A program made the position numbers and the translations under genes. This document shows, piece by piece, positions 19,937 through 30,881 of a stretch of DNA of 64,000 nt (position 1 is the first letter of the stretch; each line of letters begins with the position of its first letter). The notes under the pieces were generated by a model that had not been told where the DNA came from, did not search any database, and saw nothing but the letters and a program-made list of their open reading frames with translations. This stretch comes from Cymbomonas tetramitiformis. Its lineage: Eukaryota; Chlorophyta; Pyramimonadophyceae; Pyramimonadales; Pyramimonadaceae. The DNA lies in assembly GCA_001247695.2 (NCBI GenBank), contig LGRX02034311.1:1-64000 (forward strand), read 5' to 3'.

Positions 19937-21035
19937 CGTCTATAAAAGCCCTATGTGTATGCCAAGCTTCAGCTGGAAAGACTTCGTGAGTCAAAAGTTA
20001 TTCACGGTCAAGAAACCCTATTTATTACGGCAAGTATATAGCCACAAGAAGTGGGTATCAGATTTGTGGGTTTCACTTATCCTATCACAATAAACAATAC
20101 ATCGTTGTGTTCGTCTATAAAAGCCCTATGTGTATGCCAAGTTTCAACCGGAAAGACCTCGTGAGTCAAAAGGTATTCACGGTCAAGAAACCCTATTTAT
20201 TACGGTAAGTATATAGCCACAAGAAGTGGGTATCAGATTTTTGGGTTTCACTTATCCTATCACAACAAACAATGTATCGTTGTGTTTGTCTATAAAAGCC
20301 CTATGTGTAATGTATGCCAAGTTTCAGCCGGAAAGACCTCGTGAGTCAAAAGTTATTCACGGTCAAGAAACCCTATTTATTACGGTAAGTATATAGCCAC
20401 AAGAAGTGGGTATCAGATTTTTCGGGTTTCACTTATCCTATCACAACAAACAATACATCGTTGTGTTTGTCTATAAAAGCCCTATGTGCATGCCAAGTTT
20501 CAGTCGGAAAGACCTCGTGAGTCAAAAGGTATTCACGGTCAAGAAACCCTATTTATTACGGTAAGTATATAGCCACAAGAAGTGGGTATCAGATTTTTTT
20601 GGGTTTTACGTATCTTATCACAACAAACAATATATCGATGTGTTCGTCTATAAAAGACCAATTTGCAGTTTTTTTCCTAGCGAAAACGGCCGAGTATTTC
20701 AAAAGTTATTCACGATCAAGAAACCCCATTATTTTCGCGGTTATTTCAATACACAAATGAAAATGATATCAGTTTTGATATTATATTGCTTTGATTGCGA
20801 CAAACAACATATCACCGTGTTCGTCTATGAAAGACCTATTTGCAGTTTTTTTTCTAGCGAAAACGGCCGAGTATTTCAAAAGTTATTCACGATCAAGAAA
20901 CCCCATTATTTTCGGTTATTTCAATACACAAATGAAAATGATATCAGTTTTGATATTATATTGCTTTGATTACGACAAACAACATATCACCGTGTTCGTC
21001 TATGAAAGACCTATTTGGAACACCAAACTTTTTTG
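19937..21035 (+). repeat. 175-bp satellite array, right part, grading into a diverged subfamily
   Basis: Standard units continue to about 20640 with the same TATAAAAG and GTAAGTATATAG words. From 20641 the units (starting TGTTCGTCTAT at 20641, 20819 and 20993) belong to a diverged subfamily with GCGAAAACGGCCGAGTATTTC. The array fades out by about 21035. Plus-strand open frames here are repeat artefacts. Confidence 0.92.
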
Positions 21036-21744
21036 AATTGATTAAGTATGCAAAAAGTTATGTTTGAAAAACTCAATATATTATAGGGTTTTTTGACGGT
21101 ATGATATGTATGTGCTTTGTTTTGTGGACAAATGCTTGCGTATTCAGTTAAGATAAGTTAAGATAAGTTGTATGAGCTATGAACAAGTGATATATGTTAA
21201 CTTTAAAGTTCAGACGCTCGAATTTCAGATTCAGATGAGCACTAGCACATGCAAGCAAGGCATGCAAGCAAGGGAACTTGGCAAGCCAAGCAATCACACA
21301 CGCAAGGTTTCATTTCGTTGACAGTCAAAAAGCATAGTAAATGGCATAATACATATCAGGCTCTTGGCCTCTTCCCATGATGGGGCACAGGTTTGCTAGG
21401 CACGAATGTAGCTAGTCCTTTGACTTCTTGGCCAGGGATTCAGACTCGAATGCCCCTATGGAGTGATTCATGAATGCTGACTATACATACATATCCGCGG
21501 TTGTATCATATGTATACATGTCTAAATCCCCTTTGGTCAGCACATATGCATGCGAAACCTTACGAACCACATGTGCTTTGTTCCTGAATATATCAGCTGG
21601 ACTGTATATTCGGTGAGTCAGATAATCAGAATAGATCACCGGTGAGAATACTCAGTCTTCCCGTTATATGTTCGGGGTCTAGGGTTCCGGGACCGGTGAC
21701 AGTCATACACCCTAACTATAGGAATGACAGTCGGGGCGTCACTT
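21036..21744. other. Spacer, probably mostly the 3' LTR of the truncated Gag element
   Basis: On the minus strand an LTR starts at 21750 (TGCTGGAAGTGAC) and runs leftward. Its other end could not be fixed because no second copy is in the window. GCAAGCAAGG words occur near 21255-21275. No gene is seen. Confidence 0.45.
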
Positions 21745-21760
21745 CCAGCACACCACCTAG
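21745..21760 (-). promoter_or_regulatory. Polypurine-like tract and LTR tip of the truncated Gag element
   Basis: Minus-strand reading CTAGGTGGTG/TGCTGGAAG is the same junction as at 35668 and 19697. It places the start of this element's 3' LTR at 21750, going left. Confidence 0.6.
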
Positions 21761-22000
21761 GGTGGTGACTGGCAAACTAGGTGGTCACGGAACTGAAACA
21801 AACACCTACTCAGCTTCGGTGGAAATAAGCATCCTACAGGAGAACCTGTCCTTTCTGGCAGGGTAACTCCCGAAACTAGCAGTCAGTGAGGCATACTGCA
21901 GAATACAGATACAGCTAAAACCCTAAACTAAGCCCATCTTGGGGCAACCTGGACCAACAGTATCACGATCTGGAGGCAGGCTAATCCAATCTCGTCAACT

Positions 22001-23016
22001 CTAGCCACGTCGAGAGTGCCCGGGAGAGCCGGTGCCACTGTTACAGCGCCCAGGAGAGCTGGTACCACTGTTTGACAAATCATGCGTAGAGCAAAATGAG
22101 AAACTTGAGAATGTGCCGATGTTGCCGTAGTCAGTTGCACCGGGTGCAACCAGCCGGGTCCGGCGCTGGATTGAAGAAGGAATTACATCCCCGGTCCCCC
22201 CGCCCCAGGCGGGTGGCACGTAGACCGGCGATGGCGGAGCACCACCCGGTGAGGGCGGCACGGCAACAATCGGAGCTGCTACGGGCGGCTGCGAGGGACC
22301 CGGGTACCACGTCCAAAGGGTGCCGAGGTAACCGCCATGATCGTTGGGGTACCACCCCTCCGGGCGCCAATAGAGCGCCGGCGGGACGGCTGTGGGCGTC
22401 AGCACACCAGCACCACCGACCTCGTCGCCGGTGTGCTCCGGTGCCGCTGACGAATCTTGCGCGGAGCGATCTCGTGAAGGCATTGCAGTCGCACAAACAA
22501 CAAACAGCAAGCAGACTGCGAGAGATGTGAGGGCGGAGAACCCAAAACCCATCGGTGGTCTGCCGCATCCCAAGGTCCGCCGTGGCGGCGGAAGACACTC
22601 GTCGTCATCCTCGGAGTCGTCTGCCGCCACTGAAACCGAGTCCACGGGCGCAACGGTCCCCATGCTGTGCATCGCAAGGGTCGGCTCCGGTCCCGTGAGG
22701 TCCAAGTTCACCGCGAACTTGTCCATGAAGGACATGTGCGGCTCGTGCGCGTGCAACGCGCTGACGGGGCACATCTCCTCGTCGGACACCACCGACTGCG
22801 GAGCGGAGGGCGGTGCCGGCGGCGGTGGTACGACCGGAGCGTCGGCATGGACCTCGTCATGGACCTTGAAGTTGTTGATGTTCATAGCGCCACCAACCGC
22901 GCAAACCCCGAAGCGGGTGTCAGCGGGCTGGCGGCACTCCAGATACTCGTCGATGGTGTCGGGCATCCGCTCCTCGGCGACAGCGAAGGAGAAGGCGGAG
23001 ACGGTGTCGTAGAAGA
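22001..23016 (-). pseudogene. Copia-family Gag, C-terminal half (split by the Copia insertion)
   Basis: Read from 23016 leftward this continues, in frame, the Gag interrupted at 35960. With one GAAGA copy the codons join as ...GKPELF then YDTVSAFSFAVAEER. It encodes a Pro-rich linker, an acidic patch (SEDDDE), one hydrophobic helix (SALTSLAVCLLFVVCATAMP, about 22505-22570) and a Pro/Gly-rich tail ending at 22001. The helix followed by CATAMP mirrors SATAMP in the Gag-only element and CAMAD in the Copia polyprotein. A short direct duplication (CAGGAGAGCTGGTACCACTG type) lies at 22015-22075. The gene lacks its N-terminal Gag part because of the chimeric junction near 36.7 kb. Confidence 0.78.
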
Positions 23017-23308
23017 TGCTGGATTTGGCATGCCGACAGTGTCATCATCATCTGTGTCATCACCGATACGGTTCGACTACTATGACTTCTTCACTGTCAT
23101 CAGCGCCATCTCCGATATCGACTTCGGTAGTCAGACAGTTCATAGCATCTGTCATTTCACATCTGACACCTTAGGGGCTGTCATCACACTCTTTCGGCGG
23201 AAGCTATAACACTTCGTATTATCTTGTGTATAGCTTCACAGTTTCACGGTTGACATATGTGAGTGTTGCACTTGACTTGTAGTGCTTGACTGCGTGTTTG
23301 TTCACACA
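23017..23308 (+). repeat. 5' LTR of Copia copy 1
   Basis: Begins TGCTGGATTTGGCATGCC and ends TTCACACA. It carries CATCATCATCTGTGTCATCA near its start and TTCGTATTATCTTGTGTATAG, an AT-rich block that may serve as core promoter. Confidence 0.95.
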
Positions 23309-23322
23309 GGTTTGCGCCCACC
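23309..23322 (+). promoter_or_regulatory. Putative primer-binding site of the Copia element
   Basis: GGTTTGCGCCCACC directly abuts the LTR. Its complement, GGUGGGCGCAAACC, reads as the 3' side of an anticodon arm with GCA in the loop, so a half-tRNA (possibly Cys) primer is conceivable. A CCA-end primer is not supported. Confidence 0.35.
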
Positions 23323-23781
23323 ACCGGCCTAAGGTGGTTTGTTAGAACCGCCAATTATGGCTGGCTAAAGCTCTTATAGGGGCTTGGGGCTGAGATCCGG
23401 GCATGAGGTTCTAAACGCACTAGTCACGGAAGGGGTAGAGTGAGAGAGAGGATGTATTTCCGTTCGTGAGCACAATTGCCTAGGACTCAGGCGGACCGGT
23501 CTAGCTAGCCGCAGCCTCCGAAGCAGTACGCGCGTCATCACCAAGCCTCACGACACGATCGCCACCCTCTCTTACCCTACCCTCTCCGCGGCTGTAAAAT
23601 TTGAACCTTTGAACCCGCATTTTGAGCCCCTGCCCTTATTTTTTATAGATTGTTCAAGTGTAAATTTGTTTTCTCTTGCTGAGATCTTTTTAGTACAATT
23701 TTTAGAACCTTGATCACCGAACATTTTGATTTATTGAATTTTCTAGACTAACGTTCGATCACCGCGACTGTAAATTTCACC
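23323..23781 (+). other. Copia leader (5' UTR)
   Basis: A 459-bp non-coding leader between the primer site and the Gag ATG. It is conserved at 58929-59387 in copy 2. No upstream gene is apparent. Confidence 0.6.
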
Positions 23782-26700
23782 ATGGCCTCTACACCTTACC
23801 AGTTAATGGCACCAGCGAGATTAAGAGCACATCCGGCTGGTGCCTCAAAGAGGCAATTGCAATTCGACCAACTGGTGGCCACACCAGTGGCTGCGCTTTC
23901 ACAACAATCAGCGGCTGAAAAGAAGTTTGATTCTGATTCCGCAGCTTTTCTGGATGACCACCAGAAGATTGAGGCACTTGTGAGGGGGATTAAATCGAAG
24001 CTGTGTGGCAAGGGGGATGCTATTGACGAGTGGAGGTTTTGTGGCGACGAGTCGAATGCTCGTTCGCTACTTGACTCCCTCGTTGAGGAGCTAACCTCTC
24101 GTCTCACGCGGTTTAACCCCCTCTTCGCACATGCTTTCCGGCTGTCCGACGCGACCGCCACAGTGATGCCAACTCCAAACAAACTCCTAAAGGAGTTATT
24201 GGAGTATCTCTGTGGCGGGCCAGCGCTCGCTTCAGTGCGGGAAGCTCACCGTTATTTCCCTGACGACGGCAAAGTAATTCTTACCGCCTTAGTCAGGGAC
24301 GTAATGCCCGACCTCGAAGACTTTGACAAAACGGACTTCATTTTCACACCCACAGTAGAGGTCCCGGCTGGAGTAAACCCCAAGCAGTTCATCAAGGCGT
24401 TCACTGACGCAGTCAGTAACGCTTCGACTGACTTGGGGCAACACTCTAGCCTAGACATCTCTAGGGAAGATGCGGTCCGTCTGTTTCTTCGTCGCACTTG
24501 TCCCGTCACCTACAAACAGGTGCACGAGGACTATGCGATTGAGAAGGTCAAAACACAAGCTGACCTGACCCTAGTGAGCTGTGGACTCGCGATTCAGCGA
24601 GTCTACAACACACTAGGGAAAACGAAGCAACTGACTAGCGCTTTCTATAATGATGCAGGACACCGCCACGGTGAACGTGGCGGTCTGGATTCCAGGGGAG
24701 CCCCTGACCTGCGCCCTCCCCGCCCGCGAGATGTATACTATCCTTCTCGGTCTTCCCACCCCTTTAAGGGGAAGGGGAAGAGTTTCCGATTCGCTGCCTC
24801 CCCCTTGCCCAAGGGGGGGAATTGGCCGCAGGGAATCAGCAGGAAAGGCAAAGGCAAAGGCAAAGGCAAAGGCAAGAAGGGCAAAGGAAAATCGCAGAAG
24901 ACCCGAGTCACCTTCCACCCGGGTTCCAAACAGTTCATGGGCAACTGTTGGTCCTGTGGTGGGAGGCACCGCCAGGCAGACTGTACACACATGCAGCACC
25001 TGGCGGCACACTCCATGCGGCTTGACCCCGAGGCTCTAGCCGAAGGGGCCTTCACGGATGTTCTGACAGCTCGCTTTCAGGCAGCTTATGAGCATTCGGA
25101 GGAGGCCTTTCAGGCAGTCTGTTGGGAACACGGCACACCAGACATTTGTGACTCTTCGGAGTCGGTGTGCACGTACCCTGACGACGGGTCCATGTCCTTT
25201 GCCGCCTACCTCACCCAGGGGGATGAGGACTCTCATGCACCCGCTTGGGCACCACAGGAGTGGACTGACTCTGAGTGGGATGCTTGGGAGACTGACTCCT
25301 ACACTCAGGAACAACATGAAGAGTGGGATCGGCTTCAGAGGAAAGCTTCCACAAAATTCCAGGCCTTTTGCTTTGCAGGGGAGGAAGCGGATTACAATGA
25401 ACAAGATCTTCAGGAGCCGTACTCTTCCCTTTCTCTAGGGAGAGTTCATTTCTACGGCTTCGGGGTGGGTGGTGTCGATCGTGACACCACGCACACCCCA
25501 CCGGTCGTTGCCCGCATGGACTCTGCACCCGCCGTGGCACCGCTTGATTCTTCGTCGTTCTACCGTGCGGACCCGAGCATCGCATGCTCACCGTGTGACC
25601 CACAGCCTGCGTCTATCCGATCACGTCTCGACGCAGGCGTGATGTTATGCGGGGCCGCTCAGACATTGGATCATGCCGCGGCTGTATCGGGTGACACACC
25701 GGACGATGCCGAGCATGGAGACACCTGTTTGCACCCCGTGTCAGCGCTCTTCGCACACGAGGCATCCCTGGAGCCTAGCTCCGGGTTGTTCGCTGACATG
25801 GTGTTGGCAGGTGACCTTCGGTTTCAGTCAATGACCGAACAACATCGAAGTGAGAAGCGGGAGGAAGGGGGGGCTTGGGGGCCGAGGTCTTGGAGTTCAC
25901 AGCTGGAGTCTGTAACTGGACCGGAGCCCAGCCCTCCCGTGGAGCTGCGACTGTCCCTTCCCTCACGGGTTAAGGTGGCTACTCCTCCTGGCCTCACCGA
26001 CAGAGAGCAGGACCACTGGGACAGGCTGTGGTGTGAGGATCACACCCAGCCCACCCGGTGGCACGACACCCTGCCGGCTTCAGCCGCAACGACGCCGAGG
26101 GTTCCACGAGTACCGCCTCCGGTGATGCCCTTCCCTCCCGGCCCTGGCCCGTGCTTTGTCCCTGCAGGAGCGGGACTATATGCCACGGCCACGGACCCCC
26201 CTGCCAGCGGGCACGGGGTGCCTGCGGGGTCCGTGGTCGAGGCCTCGGACGAGACCGACGACCCTGAGCCCCGTGGCTCAGGGGAAGGACAGCACTATGA
26301 CCCTCCACCCTCCGTCACTAGCCCTACCCTGCGTAGGGGTGTAGGTAGGGGTGGTGTGCCATTCTACCGACATGCTCTCGTCTCCACCCTTGTTGTCCTC
26401 GGCTTCCTGGGCTGTGCCATGGCAGATGTAGACTTGCTTCAGGGACAGGAGGACGCCTCGGACAGATTGAGACTGCTGTCACCTGGGGGCCCACGGGGAG
26501 GGGCCCAGGGGACGGGGACGGGGATACTGTATGACTGGGGCTCTGATGGTGGCACTTGGGCTGGTAACAATGGGAACAGTGGTTCTTGTGATTGGGAATG
26601 GTCAGATTCTGGGACTGGACACTCCTCCTCTGGATCTGGCACAGGAGACTCTCACAGTGACCACGGCCAGTTCACCAGCTCGGGTATGCCGCCCGATGCC

Positions 26701-29700
26701 GCCTCACAAATACAACTGTTCCGATCAACTATAACAGACAATGAGGACCGCCGCAGGCGGTCCCGACACCTCACGGCCCTAGCCTTGGCAACCTTTCTGG
26801 CTATTATCATTCAGTGCCTATTCCTATTCTTCATGGACTTCCAATCAATATCAGGCGACAGTACAGTGGACAGAGGTGTCGGTGGTGTTAGCCCCTTGGC
26901 TTGGCAGCAGACTGGCAGTGTCCTCGAGACCACCTCACACCTGGCACACCTCATGATCACTGTCGGTGGTGCCGTGGTGCACATGTCTTGGTGGCTCGGC
27001 TTCACGTGGACGGCACACGGCACACCACCACCTGGGCTAGTGTTCACCTGTAGCCCTGTTATCTCGGCCTATACACTATCACGGGACGGCGATGGCATTG
27101 TGGTAGACTCTGGTGCCACTGGAAATATCACAGGCACCAGGTCCAGGATCTCTGCTCTAGACACCTCCGCCACTATTGGCTTCTCTACGGTGATGACAGG
27201 TCCCGTATCCCGAACTGACGGGACCTGTACACTACACCTCTATGGCCGAGAGATACTGTCAGGGGAGATAGACGAGTACACTATACCTGGCTGCCACTTC
27301 AAGGAAGGCGCCAGGACACTCCTATCTACCCGGGTTATGCTCCGGCATGGCTTCAGTTCCCCAGACTTCATTACTATGACCTATACCCACCTGGACTCAG
27401 GCAGAACATATCGTATCACAGACAATCAGGTGGATTACCTCTGGGATGAGCCGCAGCGCCCGCACTCTCACCACTTCGGCTCAGCAGCTGTCAGGACCCG
27501 CACAGGTGACTCATCAGACTGGCAGTGGAGTAATAGCGAGTACACTAAATGGGCTACTACTCACGGCTCTCCTACAGCTACAGCTAAACTTGGTACTCCG
27601 GCTTTTGATGTATCTATGTATGGGGACTCTCTGCCTGTTGGAGAGGGTAACAATCATCCGGCTCTTGAACACTGGTCTATCTCAGATGACTGTCACACCA
27701 AACAGTGGGCGGGTCAGTTCTTCTATGGCAACATTCCCTTCAGTATCAGTATGATTGACAGAATGCTGACTAAGGGCAACCATGACTTTCTACTTGACCC
27801 GCATAATACCACCTACTTCTGGATTGTCCCGTATATGCCACAACACCAAATATGGCACAAGACTTGCACTATGGAGGTACTACACATCTATCCTAAAGGC
27901 AGTAAGAGGATATTCAGCTTCTCTCGGAAGCACACATATGCTTCCAGTCACCCACTGACACCGGCTGGCTCAGATGGCGGACCTGACAGAGTATTCATTG
28001 ATGGCACTCCCTTTGAGATCTGTATCCTGTTCAGGAACAGAAACACACCTGTTCGGGTCAGTCCCTTTGTGGAGTTCCATGCCGTCATGGGTCACGGCTC
28101 TACGGCCAGTCTGCTTAAGCTCTACGACCTGCCTGGCATACAGCTCGGTCGGCCTCTGCTGTCTAGGCGAGCTATAGCAGCTATGCCGACCTGCTCTCAG
28201 TTCTGTGCAGTATGCTGTACCAGTAAGCTGAAGCAGAAGCCCTGTGGACACCATGACCAGTTGAGATCAGTGGCCATACAGCCCGGCCAGAAGTGGGCTG
28301 CTGACTTGACAGGACCTATTACCCCAGCTGGCTACAATGGCCACCTGTACCGATGCCAATTCATTGACTATGTCAGCAGATTCATATTTGTGTACACCTT
28401 CGTCCAGAAATCAGAATACTACACCTGTCTGGTTCACTTCTACGGCAGCTTACATGCTATGGGATATGCACCACAGTCCATAACACTCCGTACAGACTGT
28501 GCTCCAGAGATGGGTGACCCCCAGTGTGTGGCTTTCTATCAAAAACACCGTATATTACACCAGAAATCATCTCCTACAATACATACAGACAACCCTCATG
28601 CAGAAAATGCCATTGGCAAAATATCAGACATGGCTAAGGCATTACTTCTGGCAGCTGGCATGCCCGAGGACTACTGGCCTCTGGCTGCCACCCATGCTGG
28701 CTTCATATGGAATATCTCTACTCACAAGAACATCTCTACAACACCATTTCATCAGATTAGAGGCTATCACTATGGCTATGCTAAACTGAAGGCCTTCGGC
28801 CAGAACTGCTATGTCATTATGTCTCAGCAGCGGAACTCCAGACAGCCTGGCATGTCTAGGAAGTCCCAGCGAGCGGCCTGGTCGGGCCGTCTTGTCGGTG
28901 TATCAGTCAGCTCCCTAGCATATAAGATCCTGGATACTGAGACTAATATGATACACTATGTTGGTAAGCCTCACTGGATTCATAATCATCAGGACATGGG
29001 AGAGATATTGGGCTCCTTTCCAGACCCACATCAGGCAGAGCGGGAGTTTGATGCATCCTATGACAGACCACAGCCATTCAGTGACAGCTTTGACACAGCA
29101 GGCTCGAGGGTTTATGGTATTGGATCTTTCTTTGACGGAGAGGAGTCACACGCATGTGTTCAGCTCATTCAGGCAGATGGCACAGTTACCTGGACTATGG
29201 CAGTCAGATATGTATTACAGACATCAGATGGTCGGCACTACCGGGACCTTCTACACTATCTGGACTGCTACAGAAAGCTAAATGGCATCAATGAACACTA
29301 TCCTATCTGGACTATTGTGAAGGCTCGTCAGACAATCAGAGCACCTATCTACAGTGCTATTCTCATCTCCACTCACAGAGGCAACAGGAGGCCCTACGGT
29401 GTCATCCTGGAACCCTGCACCGACGAGCCGGCTGGCTGGCACATTGATCTACCAGCCAACCTGATTATCTTCCCGTCCACACACTCAGCGGCTTACCTGC
29501 CCTTCTCTGACACCCTCAGCAGTGACCTCAGAGCAGAGTACATGTTTGGCAGTTTCAGCAGCATGGAGCAGTTTCTCTCTGATGCTCCTACCTCTACTAT
29601 TACACATATGCTTGAGGTCTCGGCACCAGAAATTAAGCTACCTCACGGTGTCAGACAGGCCCTATCCTCACCACAGTCTGAAGACTGGCTGAAAGCTATG

Positions 29701-30708
29701 GATCAGGAGGTTGGTGATATGGTTAATCAGGAAAAGCTCAAGCTGGGGACACCTCCGGCTAATGCACAGTACCTTACTACACTATTTGTACTGTCTATGC
29801 CATTCAAACCTGACCCTACTGGTGCAGGCAAGCCCTATCAGATATTTAAAGCCCGTATGGCTGGTGACGGCAGCAGAACTACAGGCTATCTTCCGTGGGA
29901 GACCTCTTCAGCTACCCCAGAGATATCAGCTTTCAGACTGCTATTCATATTTGCAGCTCTATTCCAGCTGGTGGTGTCACATCTGGATGTGTCTCAGGCC
30001 TTTATGCATGCTAAGCTTGAGTTCCCCGTGTGGATTCAGTTTCCCTCTGGCTATACCTTCAAGGGCTACAGCTATGCCCTGCTCTCATATGCGCTGTACG
30101 GCCTCAAGATTGCCGGCGCATCATGGCAGAGGATGGTTAAACAGTTTATGCTCAGTTTCAAATACATGGGACAATCATTCAGACAGTCTACACATGATGC
30201 CTGTATCTATTACATCTACACGCCTACGGTTAAGGCTATGTGTGTGGTATATGTGGATGACTTTGGTATGGCCTGTTCCACGGCTCTTGAGAGGGCCTTC
30301 TGGACCGCTTTCAGAGCAACTTTTAAGGCCAAACACCTGGGTCCTATATCCTCTATCCTTCAGATGACAGTACAGCATGATGACCAGGGGGTGTATCTCA
30401 ATCAGTCTCGACAGATTAAAGACCTTATGACAGCTAACAACATACCCGAGAGACCCTTCCGTACACCTATGGACTCTAAACTGGTGATATCAAAACCAGT
30501 AGACCCAGACCTCACTCTGGTGAAACCCTATCGGTCTATCCTTGGGTCCCTACTCTGGCACAGCAGGACGTCACGGCCAGATATCTACTATGCAGTTATC
30601 TACCTGTCACAGTTTGTGGCCTGTCCCTCAGAGGACTCAATGAAAGCTCTTATCAGAATTGCACAGTATCTGGACTGCACAGCACACTACAGGATGGCCT
30701 TCTATTAG
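23782..30708 (+). CDS. Copia Gag-Pol polyprotein, 2308 codons, truncated in pol by insertion
   Basis: Start ATG 23782 sits in a good context (CACCATGG) and is shared with copy 2. Residues 1-330 are Gag-like helices. A Lys/Gly run lies at about 354-373, then a knuckle CWSCGGRHRQADC (Cys389 onward). Residues 400-860 form an acidic, Pro-rich spacer. Hydrophobic helices follow at about 862-880 (ending CAMADVD), 996-1020 and, weaker, 1056-1075, with RRRRSR before the second. Protease has VVDSGATGN (Asp1109). Integrase has an HAVMGH...CSQFCAVC zinc site and the D-D-E residues in AADLTGP (~1507), RTDCAPEM (~1570) and HAENAIGK (~1609). RT has LDVSQAFMHA (~2067) and YVDDFGM (~2157). The TAG stop at 30706-30708 is created by the nested element; the native frame resumes at 34174. 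All catalytic motifs are intact. The membrane spacer is not part of the usual Copia plan. Confidence 0.93.
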   Translation: MASTPYQLMAPARLRAHPAGASKRQLQFDQLVATPVAALSQQSAAEKKFDSDSAAFLDDHQKIEALVRGIKSKLCGKGDAIDEWRFCGDESNARSLLDSLVEELTSRLTRFNPLFAHAFRLSDATATVMPTPNKLLKELLEYLCGGPALASVREAHRYFPDDGKVILTALVRDVMPDLEDFDKTDFIFTPTVEVPAGVNPKQFIKAFTDAVSNASTDLGQHSSLDISREDAVRLFLRRTCPVTYKQVHEDYAIEKVKTQADLTLVSCGLAIQRVYNTLGKTKQLTSAFYNDAGHRHGERGGLDSRGAPDLRPPRPRDVYYPSRSSHPFKGKGKSFRFAASPLPKGGNWPQGISRKGKGKGKGKGKKGKGKSQKTRVTFHPGSKQFMGNCWSCGGRHRQADCTHMQHLAAHSMRLDPEALAEGAFTDVLTARFQAAYEHSEEAFQAVCWEHGTPDICDSSESVCTYPDDGSMSFAAYLTQGDEDSHAPAWAPQEWTDSEWDAWETDSYTQEQHEEWDRLQRKASTKFQAFCFAGEEADYNEQDLQEPYSSLSLGRVHFYGFGVGGVDRDTTHTPPVVARMDSAPAVAPLDSSSFYRADPSIACSPCDPQPASIRSRLDAGVMLCGAAQTLDHAAAVSGDTPDDAEHGDTCLHPVSALFAHEASLEPSSGLFADMVLAGDLRFQSMTEQHRSEKREEGGAWGPRSWSSQLESVTGPEPSPPVELRLSLPSRVKVATPPGLTDREQDHWDRLWCEDHTQPTRWHDTLPASAATTPRVPRVPPPVMPFPPGPGPCFVPAGAGLYATATDPPASGHGVPAGSVVEASDETDDPEPRGSGEGQHYDPPPSVTSPTLRRGVGRGGVPFYRHALVSTLVVLGFLGCAMADVDLLQGQEDASDRLRLLSPGGPRGGAQGTGTGILYDWGSDGGTWAGNNGNSGSCDWEWSDSGTGHSSSGSGTGDSHSDHGQFTSSGMPPDAASQIQLFRSTITDNEDRRRRSRHLTALALATFLAIIIQCLFLFFMDFQSISGDSTVDRGVGGVSPLAWQQTGSVLETTSHLAHLMITVGGAVVHMSWWLGFTWTAHGTPPPGLVFTCSPVISAYTLSRDGDGIVVDSGATGNITGTRSRISALDTSATIGFSTVMTGPVSRTDGTCTLHLYGREILSGEIDEYTIPGCHFKEGARTLLSTRVMLRHGFSSPDFITMTYTHLDSGRTYRITDNQVDYLWDEPQRPHSHHFGSAAVRTRTGDSSDWQWSNSEYTKWATTHGSPTATAKLGTPAFDVSMYGDSLPVGEGNNHPALEHWSISDDCHTKQWAGQFFYGNIPFSISMIDRMLTKGNHDFLLDPHNTTYFWIVPYMPQHQIWHKTCTMEVLHIYPKGSKRIFSFSRKHTYASSHPLTPAGSDGGPDRVFIDGTPFEICILFRNRNTPVRVSPFVEFHAVMGHGSTASLLKLYDLPGIQLGRPLLSRRAIAAMPTCSQFCAVCCTSKLKQKPCGHHDQLRSVAIQPGQKWAADLTGPITPAGYNGHLYRCQFIDYVSRFIFVYTFVQKSEYYTCLVHFYGSLHAMGYAPQSITLRTDCAPEMGDPQCVAFYQKHRILHQKSSPTIHTDNPHAENAIGKISDMAKALLLAAGMPEDYWPLAATHAGFIWNISTHKNISTTPFHQIRGYHYGYAKLKAFGQNCYVIMSQQRNSRQPGMSRKSQRAAWSGRLVGVSVSSLAYKILDTETNMIHYVGKPHWIHNHQDMGEILGSFPDPHQAEREFDASYDRPQPFSDSFDTAGSRVYGIGSFFDGEESHACVQLIQADGTVTWTMAVRYVLQTSDGRHYRDLLHYLDCYRKLNGINEHYPIWTIVKARQTIRAPIYSAILISTHRGNRRPYGVILEPCTDEPAGWHIDLPANLIIFPSTHSAAYLPFSDTLSSDLRAEYMFGSFSSMEQFLSDAPTSTITHMLEVSAPEIKLPHGVRQALSSPQSEDWLKAMDQEVGDMVNQEKLKLGTPPANAQYLTTLFVLSMPFKPDPTGAGKPYQIFKARMAGDGSRTTGYLPWETSSATPEISAFRLLFIFAALFQLVVSHLDVSQAFMHAKLEFPVWIQFPSGYTFKGYSYALLSYALYGLKIAGASWQRMVKQFMLSFKYMGQSFRQSTHDACIYYIYTPTVKAMCVVYVDDFGMACSTALERAFWTAFRATFKAKHLGPISSILQMTVQHDDQGVYLNQSRQIKDLMTANNIPERPFRTPMDSKLVISKPVDPDLTLVKPYRSILGSLLWHSRTSRPDIYYAVIYLSQFVACPSEDSMKALIRIAQYLDCTAHYRMAFY

Positions 30709-30881
30709 GTAGCATAATGATTCGGGAATAGATTACTCCAAAATGGGGAATAGAAATTTCAATCTGTTTTTGGGGAATAGGTGTGTGACACATGCATATG
30801 CGTCTAAAAATTTGCGTTTAAATTTTTAATAAAGCGTTAAAATTTTCCCCCCACCCATCTGTTCACTTTCGTTTTGCAAAC

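Noticed and set aside
20640..21036. Basic and aromatic frames repeated every 178 bp
   Set aside because: Repeat artefacts of the diverged satellite units.
23017..23308. Possible segmental duplication linking 23 kb and 58.6 kb
   Set aside because: Similarity starts exactly at the LTR tip and the flanks differ, so two transposition events explain it better.
24613..25603. Hydrophobic and Pro-rich antisense frames within Copia Gag (and the same at 60219-61209)
   Set aside because: Antisense of the Lys/Gly and acidic regions of the polyprotein; identical in both copies simply because the copies are nearly identical.
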